A DNA stretch of 38,585 bases from a virus, in the IMG/VR virus record IMGVR_UViG_3300021407_000027, positions 1-38,585 of that record. The stretch is one strand, 5' to 3'. The translations under genes and the position numbers were made by a program. The notes below the pieces were generated by a model. That model searched no databases and was not told the origin of the DNA. It worked only from the letters and a program-made list of their open reading frames with translations. Shown here piece by piece: positions 12,635-19,766 of this stretch; the stretch's first letter is position 1; each line of letters begins with the position of its first letter.

Positions 12635-12969
12635 AGCGCCTTGAAACGGAGAACCGTTGGTTAAAAGAATTACTCATCGCCCGAACTGAGTTCATGCCGG
12701 CTGAGTGGGGTCTAAGTGTAATGGGCCGCGTTATAATGGGAGCGCTACTATCCAACAAGAATACAGTAACCCTTGAACATCTAGTGGAACTAATATACAT
12801 GTTCAACGAAGAGCCGTCCGACGCGAGAAGTTCCATACACGTCACGATATGCAAGATGCGAAAGAAATTAAAGCCATTCGGCATCTCTATCATCACCGAC
12901 TGGGGCACTGGCTTTCATCTATCCCCAACAGGCAAAGCAATCATCCTACAGAGTCTGCAAAATGGCTGA
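12610..12969 (+). CDS. Winged-helix (OmpR/PhoB-type) DNA-binding protein (119 aa)
   Basis: An N-terminal short coiled coil (IERLETENRWLKELLIAR) is followed by a winged helix resembling the effector domain of response regulators: helix pair at about 38-66, recognition helix at about 72-87 (ARSSIHVTICKMRKKLKPF), and wing with the signature IITDWGTGFHL (94-104). No receiver domain is present, so it is not a two-component regulator. Likely a phage transcription factor; targets unknown, although the repeats at 3261-3719 and the early promoters are candidates. Confidence 0.65.
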   Translation: MEPTQAKIERLETENRWLKELLIARTEFMPAEWGLSVMGRVIMGALLSNKNTVTLEHLVELIYMFNEEPSDARSSIHVTICKMRKKLKPFGISIITDWGTGFHLSPTGKAIILQSLQNG

Positions 12970-13189
12970 TCCTAACCCCATCCTTATCGGTCCGCGCTTC
13001 GTTATCTGGTCCGAGATCGAAGATATTCATGTCAATGGCTTCCTTCCAAAGGGGCTAAATGAATACTTCTTCTGGAAGGACCACGGACTAGCTATTGGCG
13101 ATCGCGTCAAGATCACAATACAGAAAGTAGAAGCCCATGCTGACTCCAAGCAACTTGATCATCCCGGACGAGTGGTGCCGGAAGCTTAA
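12962..13189 (+). CDS. Small protein, unknown function (75 aa)
   Basis: MADPNPILIGPRFVIWSEIE ... is a mostly beta protein with a possible OB/SH3-like strand pattern (IGDRVKITIQKVEAHA). It overlaps the winged-helix gene by 8 nt and the nucleotidyltransferase gene by 53 nt, an unusually long overlap here. No family recognised. Confidence 0.5.
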   Translation: MADPNPILIGPRFVIWSEIEDIHVNGFLPKGLNEYFFWKDHGLAIGDRVKITIQKVEAHADSKQLDHPGRVVPEA

Positions 13190-13658
13190 CGAACTTCAGG
13201 AACTAGATCCAGAAGCAATCCTCGCTGGAGGAGCCATTCGTGATCTATACTGCGGCGTTAAGGTAAAGGACCTAGATTTCTTCACCACTCACATACCATC
13301 ATGGCCAAAACAGAAGGGAGAATCAGATATTGATTATGAAGGTATGCAGTATGTCAACGCTGTTTTATCCTTCAATTGGGAGTTGCCTCTTAATGTTATA
13401 CTTATCAATAAAGTGTCCAATCTAGATCTGCTACACAGCTTTGACTTTGGCTTGTGTCAAATCGGCTTTGATGGCAAGAGTATTATAAAAACCGATGCTT
13501 TCCTTTGGGATTTCAAGTACAATCTTATGACTCTGCGCCATACAGAAAGATATCCTAGATCTATTCGGCGCTATTGCCGATGGAGCGATCGTTACAATTT
13601 TGACATAGCCATCCCACAACTCGACACAAAGGTCTTGCTCAATGCCCACCCTAAGTAG
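13137..13658 (+). CDS. Nucleotidyltransferase (poly(A) polymerase/CCA-enzyme head-like), 173 aa
   Basis: Contains the class II nucleotidyltransferase signature: GG (residues 31-32), R35-D36, G40, then D45-L-D47 (LAGGAIRDLYCGVKVKDLDFF), as in the head domain of tRNA CCA-adding enzymes and bacterial poly(A) polymerases. The protein stops after the head domain (about 170 aa against about 400 for full enzymes); neck, body and tail for tRNA recognition are missing. It could add nucleotides to tRNA or other RNA, or act as a MNT-like modifying enzyme. The start overlaps the previous gene by 53 nt, but the motif requires a start no later than about 13200. Confidence 0.7.
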   Translation: MLTPSNLIIPDEWCRKLNELQELDPEAILAGGAIRDLYCGVKVKDLDFFTTHIPSWPKQKGESDIDYEGMQYVNAVLSFNWELPLNVILINKVSNLDLLHSFDFGLCQIGFDGKSIIKTDAFLWDFKYNLMTLRHTERYPRSIRRYCRWSDRYNFDIAIPQLDTKVLLNAHPK

Positions 13659-14490
13659 CCACCCAACCCGAAGCATCGTCAAACTCCTAGCCTTTGGGGA
13701 AAGCAAAACAGGAAAGACCGGCTCCCTCGTGAGCCTAGTCCAAGCCGACTTCAAGCTCTTCATCCTCGACTTCGACAACCTTCTTGGCATCCTTCGGCGC
13801 AAGGTCCTCGAGGTCTGCCCCGACAAAGCCGACAACGTCCACTACATCTCTCTGATTGACAAATTCAAAGTCGGCATGAAAGGCACAGACTATGCGGGAA
13901 AGCCAACTGCTTGGCTGGAGTCACTTCGACTCCTTAACAACTGGCGGGATGGAGAAGAGGATTACGGTAACCCCGCCGAGTGGCCTGATGATCACATCCT
14001 CGTCATTGACTCTCTTAGCCGATGGTGTGATGCTGCATATAACCTACACGATCAAGCCACCCCCAAAACCGGAAAGAGCGGAGGTGACTACGATGGGCGC
14101 GCAGCTTATTGGTCTTCTCAAGATGATATGGAGAAGCAAATCGCCACGATAACCAGCCCAAGCTTCTCAATCAACACCATCGTGATCGGCCACGGTGTCT
14201 ACATGAAGCTCGATGACGGCACTACTCGTATCCTACCCCAAGGCATCGGCTCCAAGTTGAGCCCTCGCTTCCCCACCTACTTCCCCAACGTCGTCTACTA
14301 CCGCAACAAAGACGACAAGCGCACTATCCAACTCGAGTCCAATCGAATGGTGAACCTCTCCAACGACGCCTCCCTCACCGGAGACCTCCCCATCGAAACT
14401 GGCCTCGCGACTATATTCGCCGCGCTACGCGGGCAGCCGAGCGAAAGCAAACCCCAAGCCCGACACACCCTCAAGAGGATTAGTGCATGA
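13642..14490 (+). CDS. RecA/Sak4-like P-loop ATPase (282 aa)
   Basis: Walker A GESKTGKT at residues 19-26 and Walker B ILVIDSLSR at about 119-127, within a single RecA-like core. The size and position beside an exonuclease and ssDNA-binding protein match the phage Sak4-like/AAA_24 group, which act in single-strand annealing recombination and replication. Starts 17 nt inside the preceding gene. The C-terminal about 30 residues are basic and polar (SESKPQARHTLKRISA). A DnaB-loader-like role is an alternative. Confidence 0.7.
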   Translation: MPTLSSHPTRSIVKLLAFGESKTGKTGSLVSLVQADFKLFILDFDNLLGILRRKVLEVCPDKADNVHYISLIDKFKVGMKGTDYAGKPTAWLESLRLLNNWRDGEEDYGNPAEWPDDHILVIDSLSRWCDAAYNLHDQATPKTGKSGGDYDGRAAYWSSQDDMEKQIATITSPSFSINTIVIGHGVYMKLDDGTTRILPQGIGSKLSPRFPTYFPNVVYYRNKDDKRTIQLESNRMVNLSNDASLTGDLPIETGLATIFAALRGQPSESKPQARHTLKRISA

Positions 14491-14680
14491 CATGAAACTC
14501 AGGCTCACCATTTCAGCCTTCGGCGAACCAGGCTCTGGCAAGTCCACAGCCTTACGCCTAATAAAGAACGCCCTCAAAGACGCATGGCCAGACAAGAACA
14601 TTCAAGTCATTCGTGAGACTGTTCGTATGGCTGGGCATGAAATGATCTCCATCATCATCACACCAAAGGTATCCTCCTAA
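14483..14680 (+). CDS. Minimal P-loop protein or ATPase remnant (65 aa)
   Basis: Starts at GTG 14483 (GAGG 5 nt upstream; ATG 14492 would be too far from it). MHDMKLRLTISAFGEPGSGKST carries a classical Walker A (GEPGSGKST) followed by one helix and a strand, then stops before any Walker B. It is therefore too short for a complete NTPase. It may be a stand-alone nucleotide-binding peptide or a truncated kinase/ATPase. It overlaps the upstream gene by 8 nt and the downstream start by 1 nt. Confidence 0.6.
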   Translation: MHDMKLRLTISAFGEPGSGKSTALRLIKNALKDAWPDKNIQVIRETVRMAGHEMISIIITPKVSS

Positions 14681-15171
14681 TGAACGATAGCACCCCCAAC
14701 CTCACCAAAGCCCCCAACTTCGCCTCCATTATGGACGAGAGTCCAGACCATGTTGAACAGCCCAAGGCGCGTCCCGTTGGCCCATACATCTTCATCGTCG
14801 GCGCGCCAACCCACGGCAAGTCCAAACAGAAGGGAACCCCTTTCGTTCAGTTCCCGCTGCGTGCCCTCTCGGCCGAAGATGGAGTCGACCCTGACGCCCT
14901 CGAAGAGGCCGGTGGTATCGATGGCTTCAAAACCTCGATCACCTTCTACAAGACCGAGGACTCAATCTTTCGTCTCGACCTGTTCCATGAGCATTGCGGG
15001 ATTGATCTGAAGTCCGACAAGCATTCCCGCACCTCGCGCTGTGATATGGTCGTCAATGCACAGGTCCTCGGCATCGTGGAGCACGAATACCCCCGCGATC
15101 CCGAGACGAACGAACCCGACACAACGAAAGAGCCCTTCGTTCGCGTCAACAAGACCGCTCCGGCGGAGTGA
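14680..15171 (+). CDS. Probable single-stranded DNA-binding protein (163 aa)
   Basis: After a disordered N-terminus containing FASIMDESPDHVEQPK, the sequence has a beta-rich core (GPYIFIVGAPTHGKSKQKG, then FVQFPLRALSAEDGVD) and ends KTAPAE. Proteins of this layout accompany Sak4-like ATPases and family A polymerases in podoviruses and are thought to be OB-fold ssDNA-binding proteins. The THGKSKQKG segment looks superficially like a P-loop but aligns with a basic strand. Function is inferred from family resemblance and neighbourhood. Confidence 0.55.
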   Translation: MNDSTPNLTKAPNFASIMDESPDHVEQPKARPVGPYIFIVGAPTHGKSKQKGTPFVQFPLRALSAEDGVDPDALEEAGGIDGFKTSITFYKTEDSIFRLDLFHEHCGIDLKSDKHSRTSRCDMVVNAQVLGIVEHEYPRDPETNEPDTTKEPFVRVNKTAPAE

Positions 15172-15225
15172 TCCCGATCCAGCAGCGGGTTCTCCAACCA
15201 TGCCTTGACCGCTGTTGGTAGACTT

Positions 15226-15276
15226 GATTGGGAGGGCATTGATTGGCATCTCCGTTCTCCCAATCCTTTTCCTTCT
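15226..15276 (+). terminator. Rho-independent-type terminator within the replication operon
   Basis: A perfect 9-bp stem GATTGGGAG (15226-15234) / CTCCCAATC (15257-15265) with a 22-nt loop is followed by CTTTTCCTTCT. It lies in the 114-bp gap after the ssDNA-binding protein gene, the largest gap of this module. It would attenuate expression of the polymerase and helicase genes. Confidence 0.55.
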
Positions 15277-15285
15277 GGAGTCCTC

Positions 15286-15405
15286 ATGCTCTCAATCTCC
15301 TCAATTAACGGCGTGGTCCGCATAATGGTGAATAAAATAGTGGTCTGGGAGGGAACCATAGGAGAATGGTCTCATGCACTTGCTAGTGCCAAGGTCAAGG
15401 AGTGA
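15286..15405 (+). CDS. Micropeptide, unknown function (39 aa)
   Basis: ATG at 15286 with GGAG 6 nt upstream. Product MLSISSINGVVRIMVNKIVV ... ends ALASAKVKE. A longer frame from a TTG at 15205 runs through the terminator hairpin and is less likely. The hydrophobic, beta-like sequence is not a clear membrane helix. Low confidence. Confidence 0.4.
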   Translation: MLSISSINGVVRIMVNKIVVWEGTIGEWSHALASAKVKE

Positions 15406-15407
15406 TT

Positions 15408-15674
15408 ATGAGTGTGATTGAGACCCTCCAAGAGCGCCACATAACCCACGGCAGCTTTGCCGATAACGCGTTCTATTCACAAGACTTCAAGAAAACCCTC
15501 CATTCCTCAAAGGGTTGGTGGGATCTGCATCCAGTTCAGCAAGAAGCCCTTGATCAGATTGCGCTGAAGCTCTCGCGCATCCTCTCAACCGATGGCAAGC
15601 ACAGCGACAACTGGCACGATGTGGCAGGGTATGCAACCTTAGTTGAGAAGTGGTTGAAGGGAGAGCATCTGTGA
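15408..15674 (+). CDS. DUF6378-like protein (88 aa)
   Basis: ATG at 15408 has AAGGAG 5 nt upstream; a GTG at 15402 would overlap it. The sequence (ETLQERHITHGSFADNA ... QQEALDQIALKLSRIL ... HSDNWHDVAGYATLVEKWL) matches the small phage/bacterial family with conserved ERxxxYGSF-like start, ALxxIAxKxARI helix and WxDIAGYA motif, known as DUF6378. It resembles an all-alpha NTP pyrophosphatase-like fold, but activity is unproven. Confidence 0.7.
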   Translation: MSVIETLQERHITHGSFADNAFYSQDFKKTLHSSKGWWDLHPVQQEALDQIALKLSRILSTDGKHSDNWHDVAGYATLVEKWLKGEHL

Positions 15675-15841
15675 ACCGCTACGACAAGCCCTTTATCTTC
15701 CATCTAGAAGGTGACTGGTATCGTTGGTCACCAATAGCATCCCATCCGGTTATTTGTATATGGTGTGGATGTTGGATTGAGGTTCATTTAGATAAAATAC
15801 TAGAAGTAGTCAACAAGTACCAAGCACTATGCAGCAGATGA
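15671..15841 (+). CDS. Small cysteine-containing protein (56 aa)
   Basis: GTG start at 15671 overlaps the preceding stop (GTGA) and has GGGAG upstream. VICIWCGCWIEVH carries three closely spaced cysteines that may bind a metal. The end overlaps the UDG-exonuclease gene by 13 nt. No family recognised. Confidence 0.45.
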   Translation: MNRYDKPFIFHLEGDWYRWSPIASHPVICIWCGCWIEVHLDKILEVVNKYQALCSR

Positions 15842-16947
15842 CTCCACCAATCCTCTTCATCGGCGAAGCCCAAGGCGAGGACGAAGCCGTCTTCGGCGCA
15901 AGCTTCGTCGGCTCCTCGGGGATGGAACTCCTCCGCATGATGGACACCGCGGGGATCATCCACTTCGACAACCACGACCGCCACCACGTTTCCTCCTTCT
16001 ACTCAACCCGCAACCCTGCCCACACCAACTCTATCTGGGAACGCCATGCCGACCACATTCGTCGCACTAACGTCTTCCAACAGCATCCTCCCGGCAACGA
16101 CCTTAACTTCTTCTGCGGCGGCAAGTCCACCGCTATTGCAGGTTATCCAGCCCTCACTGGATCTAAATACATTCGCGCTGAGTTTGAACCCGAACTCGAC
16201 CGATTGTGTGCCGAGATTCTTGCTCTCAATCCTAATCTGGTGGTGTGTCTCGGCAATACTCCTCTGTGGGCTCTCAGCGCTAGAACGGCTATCACAAAGT
16301 GGCGCGGCGCTACGCTCTTATCAACGCACTGCATTAGCGATTACAAGCTTCTCCCTACTTATCATCCTGCTGCTGTTCTATACCAATATAGCCTGCGCCC
16401 CACAGCCGTAGCCGACCTTCAGAAAGCTCTACGCGAATCCCGCTACCCCGACCTCAGGAGACCCTCACGTGAAATCTGGATCGAGCCCACCCTCGAAGAC
16501 ATTGCCCAATGGTTCAGCAATTACAGGGCCTCATATCGAGATCGCGTACTCGCTACGGACATTGAGACGACAGGTTCACGGATTACATGCATTGGCTTTG
16601 GAACATCCGAGTCTGCCCTTGTTGTGCCATTTGATGACGAACGAACAAAGAGCGGAAGTTATTGGCCGACTCAACAAGCTGAGCGAGATTGCATTGAACT
16701 TATCCGCTCAGTGCTCGAGGACCCAACGATCAAGAAGGTCTTCCACAACGGACTCTACGACATCCCCTTCCTCTGGCGATCAGTCGGAATAAAAGTCCTC
16801 GGCGCGGTGCACGATACGATGCTGTTGATGCATAGCCTTCAACCTGAGTCGCTTAAGAGCCTAGGCTACTGCGGCTCCCTCTTCGCCGACGAATGCGCTT
16901 GGAAGAATCTTGGGGCCCATCACAAAACCATAAAGAGAGATGATTGA
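15829..16947 (+). CDS. Uracil-DNA-glycosylase-like domain fused to partial 3'-5' exonuclease domain
   Basis: Residues about 5-205 resemble the UDG superfamily (family 4/5-like): IGEAQGEDEA at 11-20 with FVGSSG, a TNVFQQHPPGND block, LGNTPLWAL and the HP motif TYHPAAVL. Residues about 235-372 resemble the DnaQ-like exonuclease domain of family A polymerases: ExoI DIETTG (244-249), ExoII FHNGLYDIPF (305-314), then HDTMLLMHSL. The protein ends TIKRDD before ExoIII, whose Y-x3-D lies at residues 23-27 of the polymerase encoded at 17132. It therefore seems to be the N-terminal half of a split UDG-exo-polymerase system. Whether the UDG domain cuts uracil or only binds it is unknown. Confidence 0.7.
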   Translation: MQQMTPPILFIGEAQGEDEAVFGASFVGSSGMELLRMMDTAGIIHFDNHDRHHVSSFYSTRNPAHTNSIWERHADHIRRTNVFQQHPPGNDLNFFCGGKSTAIAGYPALTGSKYIRAEFEPELDRLCAEILALNPNLVVCLGNTPLWALSARTAITKWRGATLLSTHCISDYKLLPTYHPAAVLYQYSLRPTAVADLQKALRESRYPDLRRPSREIWIEPTLEDIAQWFSNYRASYRDRVLATDIETTGSRITCIGFGTSESALVVPFDDERTKSGSYWPTQQAERDCIELIRSVLEDPTIKKVFHNGLYDIPFLWRSVGIKVLGAVHDTMLLMHSLQPESLKSLGYCGSLFADECAWKNLGAHHKTIKRDD

Positions 16948-17135
16948 TGGAAACCTTAATGAAACTATACTTGGAACTTGCCAACGTGGTGCCTTCAGAT
17001 TGCCTATCCTCTCGAGAACTGGCACTCCTAACAACGATTGAAGAAGCTCGAAAGCGGCTGGCAAAGGGAAGGGCGCTTTGGAATGGTCCATGTCATGAAT
17101 GTGATGCGGTGCTAGCCAAGGCCCTTAGCAAGTGA
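16947..17135 (+). CDS. Small protein inserted between exonuclease and polymerase halves (62 aa)
   Basis: ATG at 16947 overlaps the exonuclease stop by 1 nt (TGATG); its stop overlaps the polymerase GTG start (GTGA). The product is helical and basic (METLMKLYLELANVVPSDC ... IEEARKRLAKGRALW) with a late CxxC (GPCHECDAV). It is not a homing endonuclease or intein by length or motif. It might bridge the two halves of the replication enzyme, but no function is established. Confidence 0.55.
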   Translation: METLMKLYLELANVVPSDCLSSRELALLTTIEEARKRLAKGRALWNGPCHECDAVLAKALSK

Positions 17136-18736
17136 GAATCATCAACACCTCCCGCATCGACTCCTTCACGCTGAAAGGCTTTGATCGTGATCAAGTATAC
17201 AACGGCCTCGACGTCTGTGGCACGGCGGAGATCCTTGAGCCGATGCTATCGCAGCTCGATGACATCACATCTAGAACTTATCAATTCGAGCGCGACCTAC
17301 AGGGACCTGTATTGGAGATGGGTCTGCGAGGATGCCTCATTGATAAAGCTAGAAAAGCTCAGGTTATTGACGAGTTCTGGGAAGCGCTCGAAGTCCTCGA
17401 ACGAGACCTGAATCGCATTGTCATCGAAGGCGTGGGGATGCATGACTTCAACTGGCGCTCTAATCCAGATCGCCAGCGACTCTTCTACACCGAACTCGGC
17501 CTCCCAACGATCCGCAAGCAAGGCCGCCCCACCACAGACGATGACGCGCTGGATGAACTAGAGATCTACCCAATCGCGACTCAGATCGTCAAGCATATGC
17601 GAATGATGTCCGAGCTTGGCAAAAAGCTCTCAGTCCTACGAACAGAGATCGATGATGACGGACGAATTAGAACAAGCTATAACATTGCTGGAACGAGTAC
17701 GGGAAGATTTTCTTCGAGTCTCTCAGAATTTGGGACCGGAGGGAACCTACAGAATGTTGAAGAATCTCTTCGATCAATATTTATCGCGGACCCAGGCTTC
17801 AAATTTGCTAAATTCGATGCCAAGTCCTGTCAATCCCAAATCGTCGGCGCCATCTGTTGGAACCTCTTCAACGACTCCACCTACCTCGACGCCGTGGAGT
17901 CTGGAGATGTGCACACAGCAGTTGCTCGCCTCGTATGGCCTCACATGGGATGGACTGGAGACCTTCGGCGCGATAAGCATCTCGCAGAAACCCCATTCTA
18001 CCGACATTATACTCACCGTTTCATGTGCAAAAAGATTGGCCACGGCTCGAACTTCGGGGGAGAAGCAGCAGCCATCGCCTTAGAGACAAAGCTTCCCATT
18101 GACAAGATCGCCGAGTTCCAACCAAAATACTTCGAAGCGTTTCCAGCACTAAAGCAGCGCTTTGATTGGACGCGCAATGAGCTTAAGACAAAGCGCTGCC
18201 TCACCAGCCTTGGGGGACGCAGGCGTTATTTCTTTAAGCGCCCAAGTGATAAGAAATTGCTTAAAGAAGCCCTCGCCTACGATCCTCAGGAGACTGAGTC
18301 CTACGTCGTTAATACCGCTATGCTCAATATCTGGAAGCAGAACATTGCAATCTTAATGTTCCAAGACCATGACGCTCTAACCTTTATGTACCCCGAACGC
18401 GACGAATCCCGCATCATCCCCCTTATCCAACAATCCCTCCCAGTCCCCATCCCCCTCGCACACGGAAGAACATTAACCATCCCCTATGACGTTGAAGTCG
18501 GCTGGAACAAGGGACATTACGATGAACAAAGAAACCCCGACGGCCTTCGGGAATATAATGGATCGGACGACCGGCGTCGACGATCGCAAACTGCCATCAT
18601 GGATCGAGTCGTTCATCGAAGCGACAGAAAACCTAGACGCGCCATTGATCTATCGACGCTGGACCGCGATCTCGGTGTTGGCCGCGACGGTGACGCAGAG
18701 AGTCTGGGTCCGGACGAGCTCGAATCTGTTTCCTAA
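17132..18736 (+). CDS. Family A DNA polymerase (polymerase part, split from exonuclease)
   Basis: GTG start coupled to the preceding gene. Residues 23-27 (YNGLD) supply ExoIII. The polymerase core shows TSTGRFSSS and NLQNV (about 187-209), motif A FDAKSCQSQIVGA (D229; Q234 sits where most family A enzymes have Glu), O-helix RFMCKKIGHGSNFGG (R296, K300, H304, F308) and motif C QDHDAL (H413, D414, with Ala after). It lacks a complete N-terminal exonuclease domain. The family-typical end lies near PYDVEVGWNKG (451-461), yet the frame continues to residue 534, overlapping the helicase gene by 215 nt; the extra 71 residues are Arg/Asp-rich. Confidence 0.8.
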   Translation: MRIINTSRIDSFTLKGFDRDQVYNGLDVCGTAEILEPMLSQLDDITSRTYQFERDLQGPVLEMGLRGCLIDKARKAQVIDEFWEALEVLERDLNRIVIEGVGMHDFNWRSNPDRQRLFYTELGLPTIRKQGRPTTDDDALDELEIYPIATQIVKHMRMMSELGKKLSVLRTEIDDDGRIRTSYNIAGTSTGRFSSSLSEFGTGGNLQNVEESLRSIFIADPGFKFAKFDAKSCQSQIVGAICWNLFNDSTYLDAVESGDVHTAVARLVWPHMGWTGDLRRDKHLAETPFYRHYTHRFMCKKIGHGSNFGGEAAAIALETKLPIDKIAEFQPKYFEAFPALKQRFDWTRNELKTKRCLTSLGGRRRYFFKRPSDKKLLKEALAYDPQETESYVVNTAMLNIWKQNIAILMFQDHDALTFMYPERDESRIIPLIQQSLPVPIPLAHGRTLTIPYDVEVGWNKGHYDEQRNPDGLREYNGSDDRRRRSQTAIMDRVVHRSDRKPRRAIDLSTLDRDLGVGRDGDAESLGPDELESVS

Positions 18737-19766
18737 TCTGTACGTTTTTGTGATCGGCCACCCTGGAGTAGGGAAGTCCAGGACCATCGGCGTTGGCCGG
18801 AGGCTAGTTCAAGGTCTAAGCGAGTTCCATCTCGCGCCAATCTCGATGACCTTTGCAGCCCTAGTCGACGCGATGAATAAAGCCAAGACCACCATCGCCA
18901 TTCCTGGACAGGACCCAGTCTCATTCAATAGTCTGTATATCTGCGCGGATGAACTTGGTGCGTTCATTCACAAATACGAACCGGAGATGATTGATGGCTT
19001 AGCATCGTTCTATGATCCAACGCCCTATCGCCAGAAGCGCAGAGGCAACGATCTAGACATTCCTATTGAATCCCCTCAGGTCAATATCCTTGCTGGATCA
19101 ACCCCACAGAACCTCATCAGCTTCATGCCGGAGAAGGCTTGGGGAATGGGCTTCTCGTCTAGAATAATAATGGTTTTCTCAGATGAAAGGATTGTTGGAG
19201 ATGACTTCGCACCACGCGAAAGCGTTAAGATGGGCGCTCTTAAGCACGACCTCGCTGCCATTGCCAATCTCTGGGGACAGTTTCACGTTACAGCCGAGTA
19301 TCGTGACGCTGTCAACAATTGGCGTGCCCTCGGTGAGCCTCCGACGCCCAACCATCCAAAGCTCATTCATTACATCACCAGAAGAAAGACTCACCTCTAC
19401 AAGTTATCAATGGTATCTTCAATCGATCGTTCAAACTCTCTTTCGTTGACGCAAGAGGACTTCAATCGCGCTCTAGGTTGGCTAATCGAAGCCGAACTAA
19501 CAATGCCCGACATCTTCAAGGCAGGTTCCACCAACGTCGATGCCCAAGCAATTGACGAGATCTTCCACCTCATCAGCATCACGGAGAAAGAGCATGGTGT
19601 TTCAGAACAGCGTATCATCCGCTGGTGCACTGATCGCGTTCCAATCCACTCGATCGGTCGCGTTATTGACATTATGGAACGTAGCGGAAAGATTTATCTA
19701 TTGGGGGTAGATAACCGAAGCGGCGTGCGTTACTTCACCGCGAAGCCGCCACAGCAATCTTCTTAA
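18522..19766 (+). CDS. DUF3987-like helicase/primase-helicase ATPase (414 aa)
   Basis: ATG at 18522 has AAGGGA 8 nt upstream. The N-terminal segment (LPSWIESFIEATENLDAPLI) and the P-loop GHPGVGKS at residues 79-86 with Walker B CADELGAF (about 141-148) match the phage ATPase family with a DUF3987-like core that stands in for a replicative helicase. A further helical region (about 215-340) and a C-terminal winged-helix-like part follow (SEQRIIRWCTDRVPIHSIG). The first 71 codons overlap the polymerase frame. Last rightward gene; its stop overlaps the stop of the leftward gene 19763-20008 by 2 nt. Confidence 0.7.
   Translation: MNKETPTAFGNIMDRTTGVDDRKLPSWIESFIEATENLDAPLIYRRWTAISVLAATVTQRVWVRTSSNLFPNLYVFVIGHPGVGKSRTIGVGRRLVQGLSEFHLAPISMTFAALVDAMNKAKTTIAIPGQDPVSFNSLYICADELGAFIHKYEPEMIDGLASFYDPTPYRQKRRGNDLDIPIESPQVNILAGSTPQNLISFMPEKAWGMGFSSRIIMVFSDERIVGDDFAPRESVKMGALKHDLAAIANLWGQFHVTAEYRDAVNNWRALGEPPTPNHPKLIHYITRRKTHLYKLSMVSSIDRSNSLSLTQEDFNRALGWLIEAELTMPDIFKAGSTNVDAQAIDEIFHLISITEKEHGVSEQRIIRWCTDRVPIHSIGRVIDIMERSGKIYLLGVDNRSGVRYFTAKPPQQSS

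Noticed and set aside
14790-14840. P-loop in the ssDNA-binding-like protein (GAPTHGKS)
   Set aside because: No Walker B and the family pattern around it is beta-rich and basic; probably a chance resemblance.
16947-17131. Self-splicing intron or intein between the exonuclease and polymerase halves
   Set aside because: The interval is only about 185 bp, is coding with coupled start and stop, and shows no intein or homing-endonuclease motifs.
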